Source: Owenia fusiformis
Taxonomy: Eukaryota; Annelida; Polychaeta; Sabellida; Oweniidae
DNA length: 58,588 bases
Reading direction: 5' to 3'
Assembly: GCA_903813345.2 (NCBI GenBank)
Contig: CAIIXF020000006.1
Location: forward strand, 37,231,348-37,289,935
Part shown: in pieces, positions 11,725-22,938 of the stretch
How positions within the stretch are numbered: position 1 is the stretch's first letter
How the letters are laid out: each line of letters begins with the position of its first letter
Notes under the pieces: generated by a model
What the model was told of the DNA's origin: nothing
The model's database searches: none
The model's input: only the letters and a program-made list of their open reading frames with translations
Position numbers and translations under genes: made by a program

Positions 11725-12306
11725 CCTTCCCCAAGGTTGGTATATTCAGAATAAATACTTAAAAAGTCCAGTGAGTTTCAAATGTTATAGAGGGTACCTT
11801 CCCCAAGGCTGGTACATCCATTTGTGATCATTTACGTATAACATACACATATAAAGTATGAGCATAAGTCAATAAAAAGTACCATCAAATGACAATAATA
11901 TATCATAATGTCATTGATTTAGGGTGTAGGGTTGGGGTATTTCTATATCCTGCATTTCTGAATCTGTAGTTGAACCACCATCAGGGTTTCATATTTCTAC
12001 AATATTATACAACTACATCAAATTTGAGTATCCTTAAAGTCCGCATTAAAAAACGTTGTACCTAAGAAATAATATACAGGTACAACGTTTTTTAATGCCG
12101 CTTTAAGGATACTCAAATTTTATGTAGTTGTATAATATCGTAGAAATATGAAACCCCTGAGCTTGGTATATACAGAGAAATACTTTAGAAACCAGAGAAT
12201 TAAATCAGCTTTATAAAGGGTACCTTCCCCAAGGTTGGTTCGGTTAGAAGTGGAAAAAATGGTTACACATTACACATTAAACTCTGAACCTTCCCCAAAG
12301 TTGGTA
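11725..12306. repeat. Cluster of four CCTTCCCCAAGGTTGGTA motifs
   Basis: Copies begin near 11725, 11797, 12223 and 12289, most followed by a GGTA/TACATCC tail. The core CCTT-CCCC-AAGG has dyad-like ends. The same four-motif cluster recurs in the other UGT spacers (about 15267-15790, 23753-24280 and 51113-51690), and its first two members recur at 55136-55215. Conservation beyond the surrounding sequence would suggest a protein-binding site; shared ancestry of the spacers is the simpler reading. Confidence 0.6.
11984..12156. repeat. Perfect-type hairpin, ~79-bp arms
   Basis: Left arm GGGTTTCATATTTCTACAAT to AACGTTGTACCT; right arm AGGTACAACGTTTTTTAATG to ATATGAAACCC; short loop AAGAAATAATATAC. 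The twin is at 51371-51543. In the short-type spacers (15543-15640, 24028-24125, 55410-55505) only the left arm and loop remain. Confidence 0.9.
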
Positions 12307-12870
12307 CTGTACATCCAGAATAGATAGATATTAATCAGGATTTCAGTAATAGAGGATAGTCCCCTGGGCGGCCCATGTACCTCCTTGAGGGCCACCCTCC
12401 ACCACTGAATGAAGTTACATTTAAGTGTGTAACATCAAAAATAGAACTGTAGATACAAGTATTCATACAAATAGAGCATAATCACTCTCAAATGACGTGG
12501 GAAAGACAAAATCCAGCCACGGAGTTCATGGGAATTTCAAAGGGCCAACAACAATTCCCCAAGCCGTGGCCATAATCCATAAAACACAATAATTCACAAT
12601 GGTCATCAAGAAACTATGGCTGGTTTCAATTTATATTTCTCAACAATCAATACTGTAGCTGGAACCTCAAAAGGTGTGTAGTGAAAAAATATGAGTTAAG
12701 TGCCAATTTCTTAAACAATTCCTACATCATTCAACATCTCAAGTGATAAAACCTGAAACTTCAAAAGCTAATTGGCATATAAAAGTCATTACTCATGGTT
12801 CAGTCTATCCTGCAAAAGGAGATTTGTGCCTCAAAACCATCAATTTTAATGTCTAGTAAATATTACTTTA

Positions 12871-14451
12871 TTAATCATATTTGTCCTTCTGGTAAGAGAC
12901 TATGAAAAGAATGACTTTCTTGGTTATAATTACCAGAACTGTTCCAATGATAATGCAAACACAACACACCAGTGCTATGATGTCGAGCAAATAGTATTGG
13001 AAGAAATTCAGTTCATTAGCAGCTTGGGATCGTAAATGGGGTGCACCCTTGTGGCGTATTACATATTCAGCCCAGTAGACAAGTTTGTCCTTTGGTGGTA
13101 TGGGTTGATCATGGTATATAGCAGCAGCTTTGTCAGCATTTTCCTTGTATTTTTTATTCTCTATAACCTCCTTCATGGCTCGTTGAAGTTTCTCGCTGGT
13201 GATTCCTTCCAAAGAAACAGTTTGACCAGATTTTACTCTATGGGAGAGTTTCTGGCAATAGAAAGGCTGATCAAAAAAGAATGGTACTCCAATCACAGGG
13301 AGGGCGTAATGCAAAGCTTGAAAGCTGGATGAAGCTCCACACTGTGTCACAAATAGTTTAGTAGCAGGGTGATTCAATAGGCTTTCTTGAGGTATCCATT
13401 TACTCAATATCGTATTATTTCCAAGACCTTCTGGTGCAACGCCTTCGTAACTCCAAATCACAGTTTGTGGCATTGCACCAAATGCTTTGGCAAATGTGGT
13501 TCGAAGTTCTGGCCAGAGTCTACGGAACAATGACCCAAAGCTCGCAACAATTATCCCATGTTTTCCAGCTTTCTCAATAATGTTGGCATAGTGTTGATCT
13601 AAAGGCTTTGGGTTTTCTAGGAAAAATCCTTCTACAGATATAACATGTGGCATTAAGGGAAGTGGGTAATGAAGTGCATCATTTCTGTTCATAAAGACCA
13701 GAGAGACAGTTTTTTCAGCATTGTTTATGTTATCACAGGCATCTCCATAACCCAATTCTTTACATATTGCAACAGATATACTGTAAGCTTTCCTGTTCAC
13801 TTTTTGAAGTTTATAGTACTCCCAAACATTGTAAATTCTTTCTGAGAAAGACATAATGTCTGAGGATGGGTGAAGGAAAGCAGGAACATATGCAAGATTG
13901 AATCTTTGTACAAGATTTGCATCAAAACTCATTGGTCCCCAGATTTCATAAAGAATCAATGGAATATTGAAACTTGCACTTACAACACTTGAAACGAACA
14001 TACGCCCATCGCTTATTATCAAGTCGAACTTTGACCTGGCAAACTTTTTCCAAATACTTCTGTCCTCCAGAGGTAAGGAAATAAAATCAGAATATATTGG
14101 TAGTACATTGTCAAATGCATTCACAGCATTCCCCATCAAACTGTTTATAAAATCCTGATTCAAAGAATTCATGTCTTTGGATACATCTACAGGTGGCTTC
14201 TTGAAATGTATAACATTGAATGTTTTGTTCATATAACTTGTCTCGCCTATTTTATACAAAGCATCGTGTTCAATCTGGTCAGAAAGCAAGAAGGTTACTT
14301 GGTGCCCTGCATTCAACATAATTCTTCCAATTTTTATCACATTTCTCATTCTGCTGTTATAGCCAAAATCCACTGGTACAACGAGAATATTTCCACATTC
14401 ACAAAGAGATGAACACAAAATGACTGATAACAAAAGTCCTGTGAAATCCAT
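12871..14451 (-). CDS. UDP-glycosyltransferase-like protein, intact, 526 aa
   Basis: Full-length intronless ORF of usual UGT size. Order: signal peptide 1-19, acceptor domain to about 280, the FGS loop near 304-307, donor signature WIPQ...LFVTQCGASSSFQAL...PFFFDQ at 352-395, membrane segment 488-509, and a short Lys/Tyr-rich cytosolic tail. The family transfers sugar from a UDP-sugar to small lipophilic acceptors in the ER lumen. The catalytic-His site reads GYNSRM (30-35), while the partner Asp is kept in LIISD (148). His of THCG is Gln here (370), and the usual Glu is Gln (378); Asp394-Gln395 are present. Whether it is an active transferase or a UGT-like binding protein is open. It lies head-to-tail with the other copies. 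Confidence 0.93.
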   Translation of the reverse strand: MDFTGLLLSVILCSSLCECGNILVVPVDFGYNSRMRNVIKIGRIMLNAGHQVTFLLSDQIEHDALYKIGETSYMNKTFNVIHFKKPPVDVSKDMNSLNQDFINSLMGNAVNAFDNVLPIYSDFISLPLEDRSIWKKFARSKFDLIISDGRMFVSSVVSASFNIPLILYEIWGPMSFDANLVQRFNLAYVPAFLHPSSDIMSFSERIYNVWEYYKLQKVNRKAYSISVAICKELGYGDACDNINNAEKTVSLVFMNRNDALHYPLPLMPHVISVEGFFLENPKPLDQHYANIIEKAGKHGIIVASFGSLFRRLWPELRTTFAKAFGAMPQTVIWSYEGVAPEGLGNNTILSKWIPQESLLNHPATKLFVTQCGASSSFQALHYALPVIGVPFFFDQPFYCQKLSHRVKSGQTVSLEGITSEKLQRAMKEVIENKKYKENADKAAAIYHDQPIPPKDKLVYWAEYVIRHKGAPHLRSQAANELNFFQYYLLDIIALVCCVCIIIGTVLVIITKKVILFIVSYQKDKYD

Positions 14452-14880
14452 CTTTTAATATTGTATATCACTGTAATTCTTAACATATAACTCACAAGTT
14501 CAACACATTATTTTTTTGATTCACTTCTGCTTGACATTGGTATATGAACAGATATCACATATACCATCTGGTCAAAAAAATATGTGCATCATCATCTACT
14601 ATTTACAACTTTAAAAAATGATTTTTATATTAATTTTAATAGACTAAGCAGCAAGGATTTACAATTGTCTCTTCGAATTAATTCATAATAAAATCTTTAA
14701 TTGCAATTGCAAAAATAATACCATTTATAATATATATGATATTTACTTTAGAAATTCCTGTTGATGCACAATTTTTTGGACCAGAGGGTATGCTGATTTT
14801 TGCTACCAATAGAGTAAATAGCAGTTGTAACAACTAGAGAGCAATGACTTGTTTATCACACTTGAAGATTAAAGCCCCAA
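14452..14880 (-). promoter_or_regulatory. Conserved 5' flank of UGT at 12871-14451, altered TATA
   Basis: Same block as upstream of the other copies, but the TATATA element reads TAAATA on the plus strand at 14815-14820 (minus TATTTA). If that TATA is used, this copy may be expressed differently. Confidence 0.35.
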
Positions 14881-16358
14881 AATACATGTCTTATGCAAAC
14901 CATATGTCATAAGAAAAACAAACACTATATGTTCCAAACCCACGATCTCACGTGAAAAGAAACAATGTCTAAATACCCTTTCCTCCATCATTCAAGAACC
15001 AATATAACAATCCAAGACCAGAACTCCAACATATAGGTATAAAAAAGGGACATTTCATTCATACTGAAGTCATAACAATACATGTTGAAGAAAAATTAGA
15101 AATTGATAGTCAATACTCATGTATGTATGTATATATTTATTGTCCTTTATAAAAAGGCTATTTATTCATTATTAATACATATAAATTGCCAATGTCAAGC
15201 AACCGCATTGCCGTTTGGACAAAATATATCAGATTAAAACAGTTGTGTATGAATATGAAGAATACACCTTCCCAAGGTTGGTATATTCAGAATAGTTACT
15301 TAAAATGTCCAGTGAGTTTCAAATGTTATAGAGGGTACCTTCCCCAAGGTTGGTACATCCATTTGTGATCATTTACGTTTAACATATACATATAAAGTAT
15401 GAGCATAAGTCAATAAAACGTAGCATAAAAAAGTACCATCAAATGACAATAAATATATCATAATGTTGTTGTTGTTTAAGGGTGTAGTGTGGGGGTATTT
15501 CTATATTCTGCATTTCTGAATCTGTAGTGGAACCACCACCGGACTTTCATATTTCTACCATATTATACAACTACATCAAATTTGAGTATCCGTAAATTCG
15601 GGATTAAAAAATGTTGCACCTAAGAAATATAACATATCTTCCCTGAGCTTGGTATATATATACAGAGAAATACTTTAAAAACCAGAGAATTAAATCAGCT
15701 TTATAAAGGGTACCTTCCCCAAGGTTGGTTCCGTTAGAACTAAAAAATATGTTACACATTACAAATTTAACTCTATACCTTCCCCAAAATTGGTACTGTA
15801 CATCCAGAATAGTTAGATATTAATCATAATTTCAGTAATAGAGGATAGTACCCTGGTCAGCCCATGTACCTCCCTTGAGGGCCACCCTCCACCACTGAAT
15901 GAAGTTACGTTTAAGTGTGTAACATCAAGAATAGATATGTAGATAAAAGTACTCATACAAATAGAGCATAATCACTTTCAAATGATGCGGGAAAGACAAA
16001 ATTAGGTCTTGTAGTCCATAGGCATTTCAAAGGGCCAACAACAAGCCATAGCCATAATCCAAAAAACAGAATAATTCACAATGATCATCAAGATCAAACT
16101 ATGGTTTGATTCCATATCTATTTCTCAACAAACAATACTGTAGCTGGAACCTCAAAAGGTGTGTAGTGAAAAAATTATGAGATAAGTGCCAATTTCTTAA
16201 ACAATTCCTACATCACTCAGCATCTCAAGTGATAAAAACTAAAACTTCAAAAGCTAATTGACATATAAAAGTCATTACTCATGGTTCAGTTTATCCTGCA
16301 AAAGGACAGATTTGTGCCTCAAAGCCATCGATTTTAATATCGAGCAATTATTACTTTA
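14881..16358. other. UGT spacer, short type
   Basis: Non-coding. It lacks the long-type block and has only the left arm of the hairpin (15543-15640). CCTTCCCCAAGG-type motifs lie near 15267, 15337, 15713 and 15778. It is closest to the spacers at 23350-24855 and 54730-55582. Confidence 0.8.
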
Positions 16359-16503
16359 TTAATCATATTTGTCCTTCTGATAAGAGACTAAGAAAAGAAT
16401 GACTTTCTTGGCTATAATAACCAGAAGTGTTCCAATTATAATGCAAACACAACACACTAGTGCTATGATGTCGAGCAAATAGTATTTGAAGAAATTCAGT
16501 TCA
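16359..16503 (-). pseudogene. UGT C-terminal fossil (membrane anchor and tail only)
   Basis: About 47 codons plus stop, from the ELNFF region through the membrane segment and the KDKYD tail, with no upstream UGT sequence. Homology stops abruptly after AATTCAGTTCA, where it joins the ordinary UGT 3' flank (GTTTCATTAGTTTCACTTGG). It is best read as the scar of an unequal crossover or deletion between two genes. A twin with the same junction lies at 24856-25000. Confidence 0.88.
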
Positions 16504-16675
16504 GATTTTTACAAAACTAAGTTTATAAGCTTATCAGTTTCATTAGTTTCACTTGGATCTAAAATGACCCCTTGTGTGAGTTGTTGGTTATATAATGCAA
16601 TGCAGTTATATGAAATATTGTCCTCTAATTGTCTAGAATCGGACACACCTTGCCTAGCTATGTGCAAATACTTTA

Positions 16676-19600
16676 TTAATCATATTTGTCCTTCTGATAA
16701 GAGAATATGAAGCAAATGACTTTCTTGGCTGTAATTACCAGAACTGTTCCAATGATAATGCAAACACAACACACTAGTGCTATAATGTCGAGCAAATAAT
16801 ATTTGAAGAAATTCAGTTCATTAGCAGCTTGGGATCGTAAATGGGGTGCACCCTTGTGGCGTATTACATATTCAGCCCAGTAGACAAGTTTGTCATTTGG
16901 TGGTATGGATTGATCATGGTATATAGCAGCAGCTTTGTCAGCGTTTTCTTGTATTTTTTGTTCTCTATAACCTCCTTCATGGCTCGTTGAAGTTTCTCAC
17001 TGGTGATTCCTTCCACAGAAACAGTTTGACCAGATTTTACTCTATGGGAGAGTTTCTGGCAATAGAAAGGCTGATCAAAAAAGAATGGTACTCCAATCAC
17101 AGGGAGGGCGTAATGCAAAGCTTGAAAGCTGGATGAAGCTCCACACTGTGTCACAAATAGTTTAGTAGCAGGTTGACTCAATAGGCTTTCTTGAGGTATC
17201 CATTTACTCAATATCGTATTATTTCCAAGACCTTCTGGTGTAGGGCCTTCGTAACTCCAAATCACAGTTTGTGGCATTGCAGCAAATGCTTTGGCAAATG
17301 TGGTTCGAAGTTCTGGCCAGAGTCTACGGAACAATGACCCAAAGCTCGCAACAATTAGCCCATGTTTTCCAGCTTTCTCAATAATGTTGGCATAGTGTTG
17401 ATCTAAAGGCGTTGGGTTTTCTAGGAAAAATCCTTCTACAGATATAACATGTGGCATTAAGGGAAGTGGGTAATGAAGTGCATCATTTCTGTTCATAAAG
17501 ACCAGAGAGACAGTTTTTTCAGCATTGTTTATGTTATCACAGGCATCTCCATAACCCAATTCTTTACATATTGCAACAGATATACTGTTAACTTTCCTGT
17601 TCACTTCTTTTAGTTTATAGTACTCCCAAACATTGTAAACTCTTTCTGAGAAAGACATAATGTCAGAGGATGGGTGAAGGAAAGCAGGAACATATGCAAG
17701 ATTGAATCTTTGTACAAGATTTGCATCAAAACTCATTGGTCCCCAGTTTTCATAAAGAATCAATGGAATATTGAAACTTGCACTTACAACACTTGAAACG
17801 AACATACGCCCATCGCTTATTATCAAGTCGAACTTTGACCTGGCAAACTTTTTCCAAATACTTCTGTCCTCCAGAGGTAAGGAAATAATATCCAAATATA
17901 TTGGTAGTACATTGTCAAATGCATTCACAGCATTATAGACAGGTTCCAATTCTAATAATTCAAGTTTATGAGGCATTTTTTAGAAAAAGCAACAGACCTA
18001 TTTTTACTCGATCAGTTTTTCATGCTGATAAAGATATTAAAAGATGACAGCTCAACGGGGTGGTCACGACACTGAATTTTGGCATGTTTACCCCCCTAGG
18101 AAAATATTCTAGGGGGTACTATGAAACTAGTTCATAACTCAAAGGATATATGAGCTATTGTTCTGAGTTATACACCATACATTGCTAGTACAAATATGAA
18201 AACTATCCTAAAAGGTTGATACCCTTATTGGTCTCAGAAAAAATACAATAAACAGGAAAAGGATATGCAATTTTTGTCTTGCCAATTTTATATTTGTAGC
18301 TTCAAGCAAAATATGTCAGCTTTAACAGCTCATAATTGTATTCTAAAAACATTTCCAGGCTATATGGGATATTGTAATACATCTATTTTAGTTATGAAGT
18401 ACTATTTTGTAATTTTAATATGACTTTATAGTGCCCTACCCCTAGAAAATTGAAGAAAGTGGATGTGGTGAATTTAATCATTTTGCAGCATTAAGTTAGA
18501 AACATGTATTGATAGACACCAAATCAATAAATTCATACCATCATCAAATGTTAAGTGACATTCTAATTCATTTAGAATATAGGATTTAAGATATTTTATA
18601 TGTAAGTTTTCAATTTAGTACATGTATCATAATGAAATCTAGCGTAATCACATACTAGAGAGGACATTGACATAAAGTAAACTGTTAGTTCTCATCATCT
18701 GACCATATAGCAGAGTCCTCATTAAGCCATGATGCATCACAGCCAGATATTAGAAAAGTAGCTAAGAATCTTTTTTATTAACCAAAGATGACTTTCCAAC
18801 CGATGTTGCATCACACTGTACTGTCAACTGTAGTACATGTTGCTTTCAATTTTGTTTACTCAACATAGATCTGATTCTGCATTTAAATACCAAGACTTCA
18901 GTTTACTTCAACTGTCATGACTAAAGCATTTGATAGTATTTACATAATAATGTTATAAAGGAGCATGTAGGTTATCGCAAACAACTTCAGACAATGGTCC
19001 TTTTTCCATATAGCTTTGAAATCTTGTTAAGGTCTTGTTTTTAATGAGATTTTAGGAGATCTGCATTTTTAACAATTAATAAAAACTAATGTTTTCTTCC
19101 ATCTGATGGCATATTTGAATTCTGTGAGTAATTCTCTATCAAAACAACTTTGATTTGCACTGTAATTTACCATTCTAATGATTTACTGGTTGTCTAAAAA
19201 AGGTCGGGCTAAATCCCCATTGACACAATGCTGAAAAACCTTAAAAAGTTCATTTACTCTTCCAAGGATCACAATTTTAATGTGAAATCACAATCCACAT
19301 GTCAATAAGATCATAAAGTTACATTTCAATGATGTTTTAAGTTGATCCAAATGGAATTACTTCTTAAATCAAGAAATTAAGTGACTCTGGCAATACATTT
19401 ACATGTATTCTAGCCCTACCCAAGCTCTACCAATACCCATGATGTTATCTATTTTTCATTTATATGGAAAAAGGTCAATTCTAACTTGAATTTTGAATAT
19501 TTTCTGACCATGAACATAGGAATATCTTTTAGATCTATTCATTATCTTCAAGAAAAGTAAATATAATGATTAATCAGACCTAAGTGATATTAAAGGGAAT

Positions 19601-22139
19601 GGCCCAATCAACATACTTTTTACTAAAAATGATGACCTAGTTTTTACCAAAGATGCAACCTTTAATTATATTGTTGAATGCATAATTAGAATATGCTTTG
19701 AGACATGTTCTATTTCCTAAGAGGAAAAGTGGATTGCTCCAGGGACTTTAAAGACACTGAATTTGGATGACCAAAATGAACTGAAACCAATGGATAGCAT
19801 GAATTTTTTCAAAGGGGAATTAACATGGGGAACACTAATCTTAGGGGAATTCAGTTTTCGTTTCAAGAGCTATTTGATATATTAAAATAAAGAATAGTAA
19901 TGCATTAAACATTGTTAAAATGATTGCATTTTTGGTGAAAATGAGGTCAACAACTTTGAAAAATATATTGATGGGTTGATTGCTAGTGAAATATCTCCGA
20001 GTCCGATTGACTTTATTATCCCTGTATACCTGTCTTCATGGTCAGGAAATAGTCATAATCAAGGATATAACTGTCTGAAATTGTTTGTGATAACTTACCT
20101 GAACATTTGCAGGTCAAATCAGGAGTGACACAATTTATTTCCACCAAATTTTTGACATGTCTACAAATATACGATAGTATTTTCTTCATAAGATAGAGTG
20201 TCACTTGTGAAATTTATTGATTGACCTGAGATCCTATCATATCTTTATGACATAGAAGCGAAATAGCCATATTGAACTTTAATGAATGTTGTTTGCCACT
20301 TTTCGACAATTTCGTCAAAATTTGGGGGTTTTGGGGGAGGGGTACAATTAAGTTAAAAAATTCACCTGATTCAGATTATCCTTAAATGAGCACTGATTAA
20401 CCCGAGAGCATAACTTTTCCAAAACATGTTAGTGTTATTTTTAGACCACTCACATTAATGTTTCGTCTAATTTTCCCTCAGAGTTTCCTCATCATTGTCT
20501 TAGGCCATATTTGTTGAGATATATGAATGTTCATTATTAAAATCTTGCCTTCCTTTGCAGTTGGAGAAGACTCGGCATTAGGTGTTATAAGTCCCAGACC
20601 ACGATAAATAAAAAATAACAACACAATGACATAGAACTGATAAACGTTTTTTCTTGTGCGTGTCAGCCATGGTCTACCAAATTAATTGCTATTCAGTGGA
20701 AAGAAACTCATTTTTCAGTTTCCATTTTAATTTCCTGACAAATAGAGCGATCATCCCAGCATTTTTTCTATGATCTATATATCTATGTGCCTTAGCAACT
20801 TCTGTTTTAGAGAATAATAAAACAATAGAAAAGATTACTTTACCATAATTCTAATCATCCCACATTGTAGACATATTTAGAATGACAAAACACCTTTCTT
20901 AGGAAACAAATAGTGTGGTATTCTTGTTACTATGGCAACATAGTTTTTTCTTTTTGTCATTTTTGTCATACAGATTACCTATCATACCAGGACCAAATCC
21001 TGAAAATTTGAATTCAGTATCTTCATCAGTATCTTAGATATATAGGTTTCTTATAGTATCCCCTGCAGATTTCATCGGAGTATAAGGAAAATGCTCTGAA
21101 GAGGGATGCCCAAGGATGCCACTTAACAGTTCTGGTATTTTTGAGGTCCCAACCCTCTATTCATGGGAATAGTTAACCATTGTAAAGCTACTCATGGTTA
21201 ACTGACAGAATTGATTGTATCTTCAACTAAGAAGTCAATAAAATGTTAAAACCAGAAGAAAACCACACCAACTTTATTCTATTTACCAGGGGTAGGGCAT
21301 TATAAAGTCATATTAAAATTACAAAATAGTACTTCATCACTATAATAGATGTATTACAATATCAAACATAGCTTGGGAATGTTGTTAGAATACTACTTTG
21401 AACTATTAAAGTTATCATATTTTGCTTGAAGCTACAAATATAAAATAAGCAAGAAAAAATGACAAAAATTGCATATTTTTTCTAATTAATTGTATTTTTC
21501 CGAAACCAACAAAGATATCAACCTATAACTTTAGGATAGTTTTCATCTCTGTACTAACAATGTATGCTGTAGAACTCAGAACAATAGTTTATATATCCTT
21601 TGAGTTATGAACTAATATTATAGTACCCCCTAAGATAATTTCCCAGGGGGGTAAAAACGCTAAAATGCAGTGTCGTGACCACCCTGTTGAGCTGTCATCT
21701 TTTAATATCTTTATCAGCATGGAAAACTGATCCAGAAAAAATAGGTCTGTTGCTTTTTCTAAAAAATGCCTCAAAAAGTCTTTCCCTTGAGATATTCTGA
21801 AATTGGAACCTGTCTATTACCCATCAAACTGTTTATAAAATCCTGATTCAAAGAATTCATGTCTTTGGATACATCTACAGGTGGCTTCTTGAAATGTATA
21901 ACATTGAATGTTTTGTTCATAGTACTCGTCTCGCCCATTTTATACAAAGCATCGTGTTCAATCTGGTCAGAAAGCAAGAAGGTTATTTGGTGCCCTGCAT
22001 TCAACATAATTCTTCCAATTTTTATCACATTTCTCATTCTGCTGTTATAGCCAAAATCCACTGGTACAACGAGAATATTTCCACATTCACAAAGAGATGA
22101 ACACAAAATGACTGATAACAAAAGTCCTGTGAAATCCAT
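16676..22139 (-). pseudogene. UDP-glycosyltransferase-like gene split by a 3.9-kb transposon and frameshifted
   Basis: The 5' part (22139 to 21817, about 107 codons, signal peptide through NSLMGN) and the 3' part (17935 to 16676, from AVNAFDNVLPIY) join exactly across the element 17936-21816. A single-base deletion near 16948 (CGTTTTCTTG for CATTTTCCTTG in the sister genes) shifts the frame before the last ~90 codons. The remaining C-terminal codons down to the tail at 16676 are still readable in the other frame. Two independent breaks make it a pseudogene. Its donor motif is of the TQCG type, and it is closest to the copies at 25173-30128 and 12871-14451. Confidence 0.92.
17936..21816. mobile_element. 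3.9-kb non-autonomous DNA transposon, ~520-bp TIRs, TTA duplication
   Basis: Termini are TAGACAGGTTCCAATT at left and its complement at right, inside long inverted arms of about 520 bp (17936 to ~18455 and ~21285 to 21816). The arms share GCATTTTTTAGAAAAAGCAA and GATATTAAAAGATGACAGCTC. The target TTA is duplicated (17933-17935 and 21817-21819), and intact sister UGT genes show the uninterrupted site. A 3-bp TTA/TWA duplication fits PIF/Harbinger or Zator-like families, but such long TIRs are not typical. The interior (~18456-21284) is AT-rich with no frame over 62 codons and no recognisable transposase. Confidence 0.92.
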
Positions 22140-22555
22140 CTTTTAATATTGTATATCACTGTAATTCTTAACATATAACTCACAAGTTCAACACATTATT
22201 TTTTTGATTCACTTCTGCTTGACATTGGTATATGAACAGATATCACATATACCCTCTGGCCAAAAAAATATGTGCATCATCATCTACTATTTACAACTTT
22301 AAAAAATGATTTTTATATTAATTTTAATAGACTAAGCAGCAAGGATTTACAATTGTCTCTTCAATTCATAATAAAATCTTCAATTGCAAAAATAATACCA
22401 TTTATAATATATATGATATATACTTTAGAAATTCCTGTTGATGCACAATTCTTTGGACCAGAGGGTATGCTGATTTTTGCTACCAATAGAGTATATAGCA
22501 GTTGTAACAACTAGAGAGCAATGACTTGTTTATCACACTTGAAGATTAAAGCCCC
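22140..22555 (-). promoter_or_regulatory. Conserved 5' flank of the split UGT pseudogene
   Basis: Same module as upstream of the other UGT copies, with TATATA at 22492-22497. Its retention suggests the gene was recently complete. Confidence 0.35.
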
Positions 22556-22858
22556 AAAATACATGACTTATACAAACCATATATGTTGTATGTCATAAGA
22601 AAAACAAACACTATATGTTCCAAACCCACGATCTCACGTGAAAAGAAACAATGTCCAAATACCCTTTCCTCCATCATTCAAGAACCAATATAACAATCCA
22701 AGACCAGAACTCCAACGTATAGGTATAAAAAGGGACATTTCATTCATACTGAAGTCATTACAATACATGTTGAAGAAAAATTAGAAATTAATAGCCACTA
22801 CTCATGTATGTATGTATATATTTATTGTCCTTTATAAAAAGGCAATTTATTCATTTAT

Positions 22859-22938
22859 ACTGGTACAACAAGAATATTTCCACATTCACAAAGAGATGAA
22901 CACAAAACGACTGATAACAAAAGTCCAGTGAAATCTAT
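22859..22938 (-). pseudogene. UGT 5' fossil (signal-peptide codons only)
   Basis: Eighty bases match the first ~27 codons of the UGT genes (signal peptide and GNILVVPV), but the start codon is ATA instead of ATG. It stops abruptly at 22859. A second complete copy of the 5' flank follows (22939-23350, TATATA at 23293-23298). This is the other half of an unequal-crossover scar. Confidence 0.88.

Larger units (their letters stand above)
10831..12870. other. UGT spacer, long type
   Basis: Non-coding spacer, nearly identical to 50206-52256. The part about 10960-11270, with repeated ATATCACTTTTGAAACCAT phrases, is found only in these two spacers. The right part carries the CCTTCCCCAAGG motif cluster and a hairpin, annotated separately. 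Downstream to 12870 there is AT-rich 3' flank of the next UGT gene. Confidence 0.8.

Noticed and set aside
13036-13332. ~97-codon plus-strand frames repeated over UGT 3' halves (also at 25338, 48373, 52422)
   Set aside because: They are antisense to conserved UGT coding sequence and recur only because the UGT genes are duplicated.
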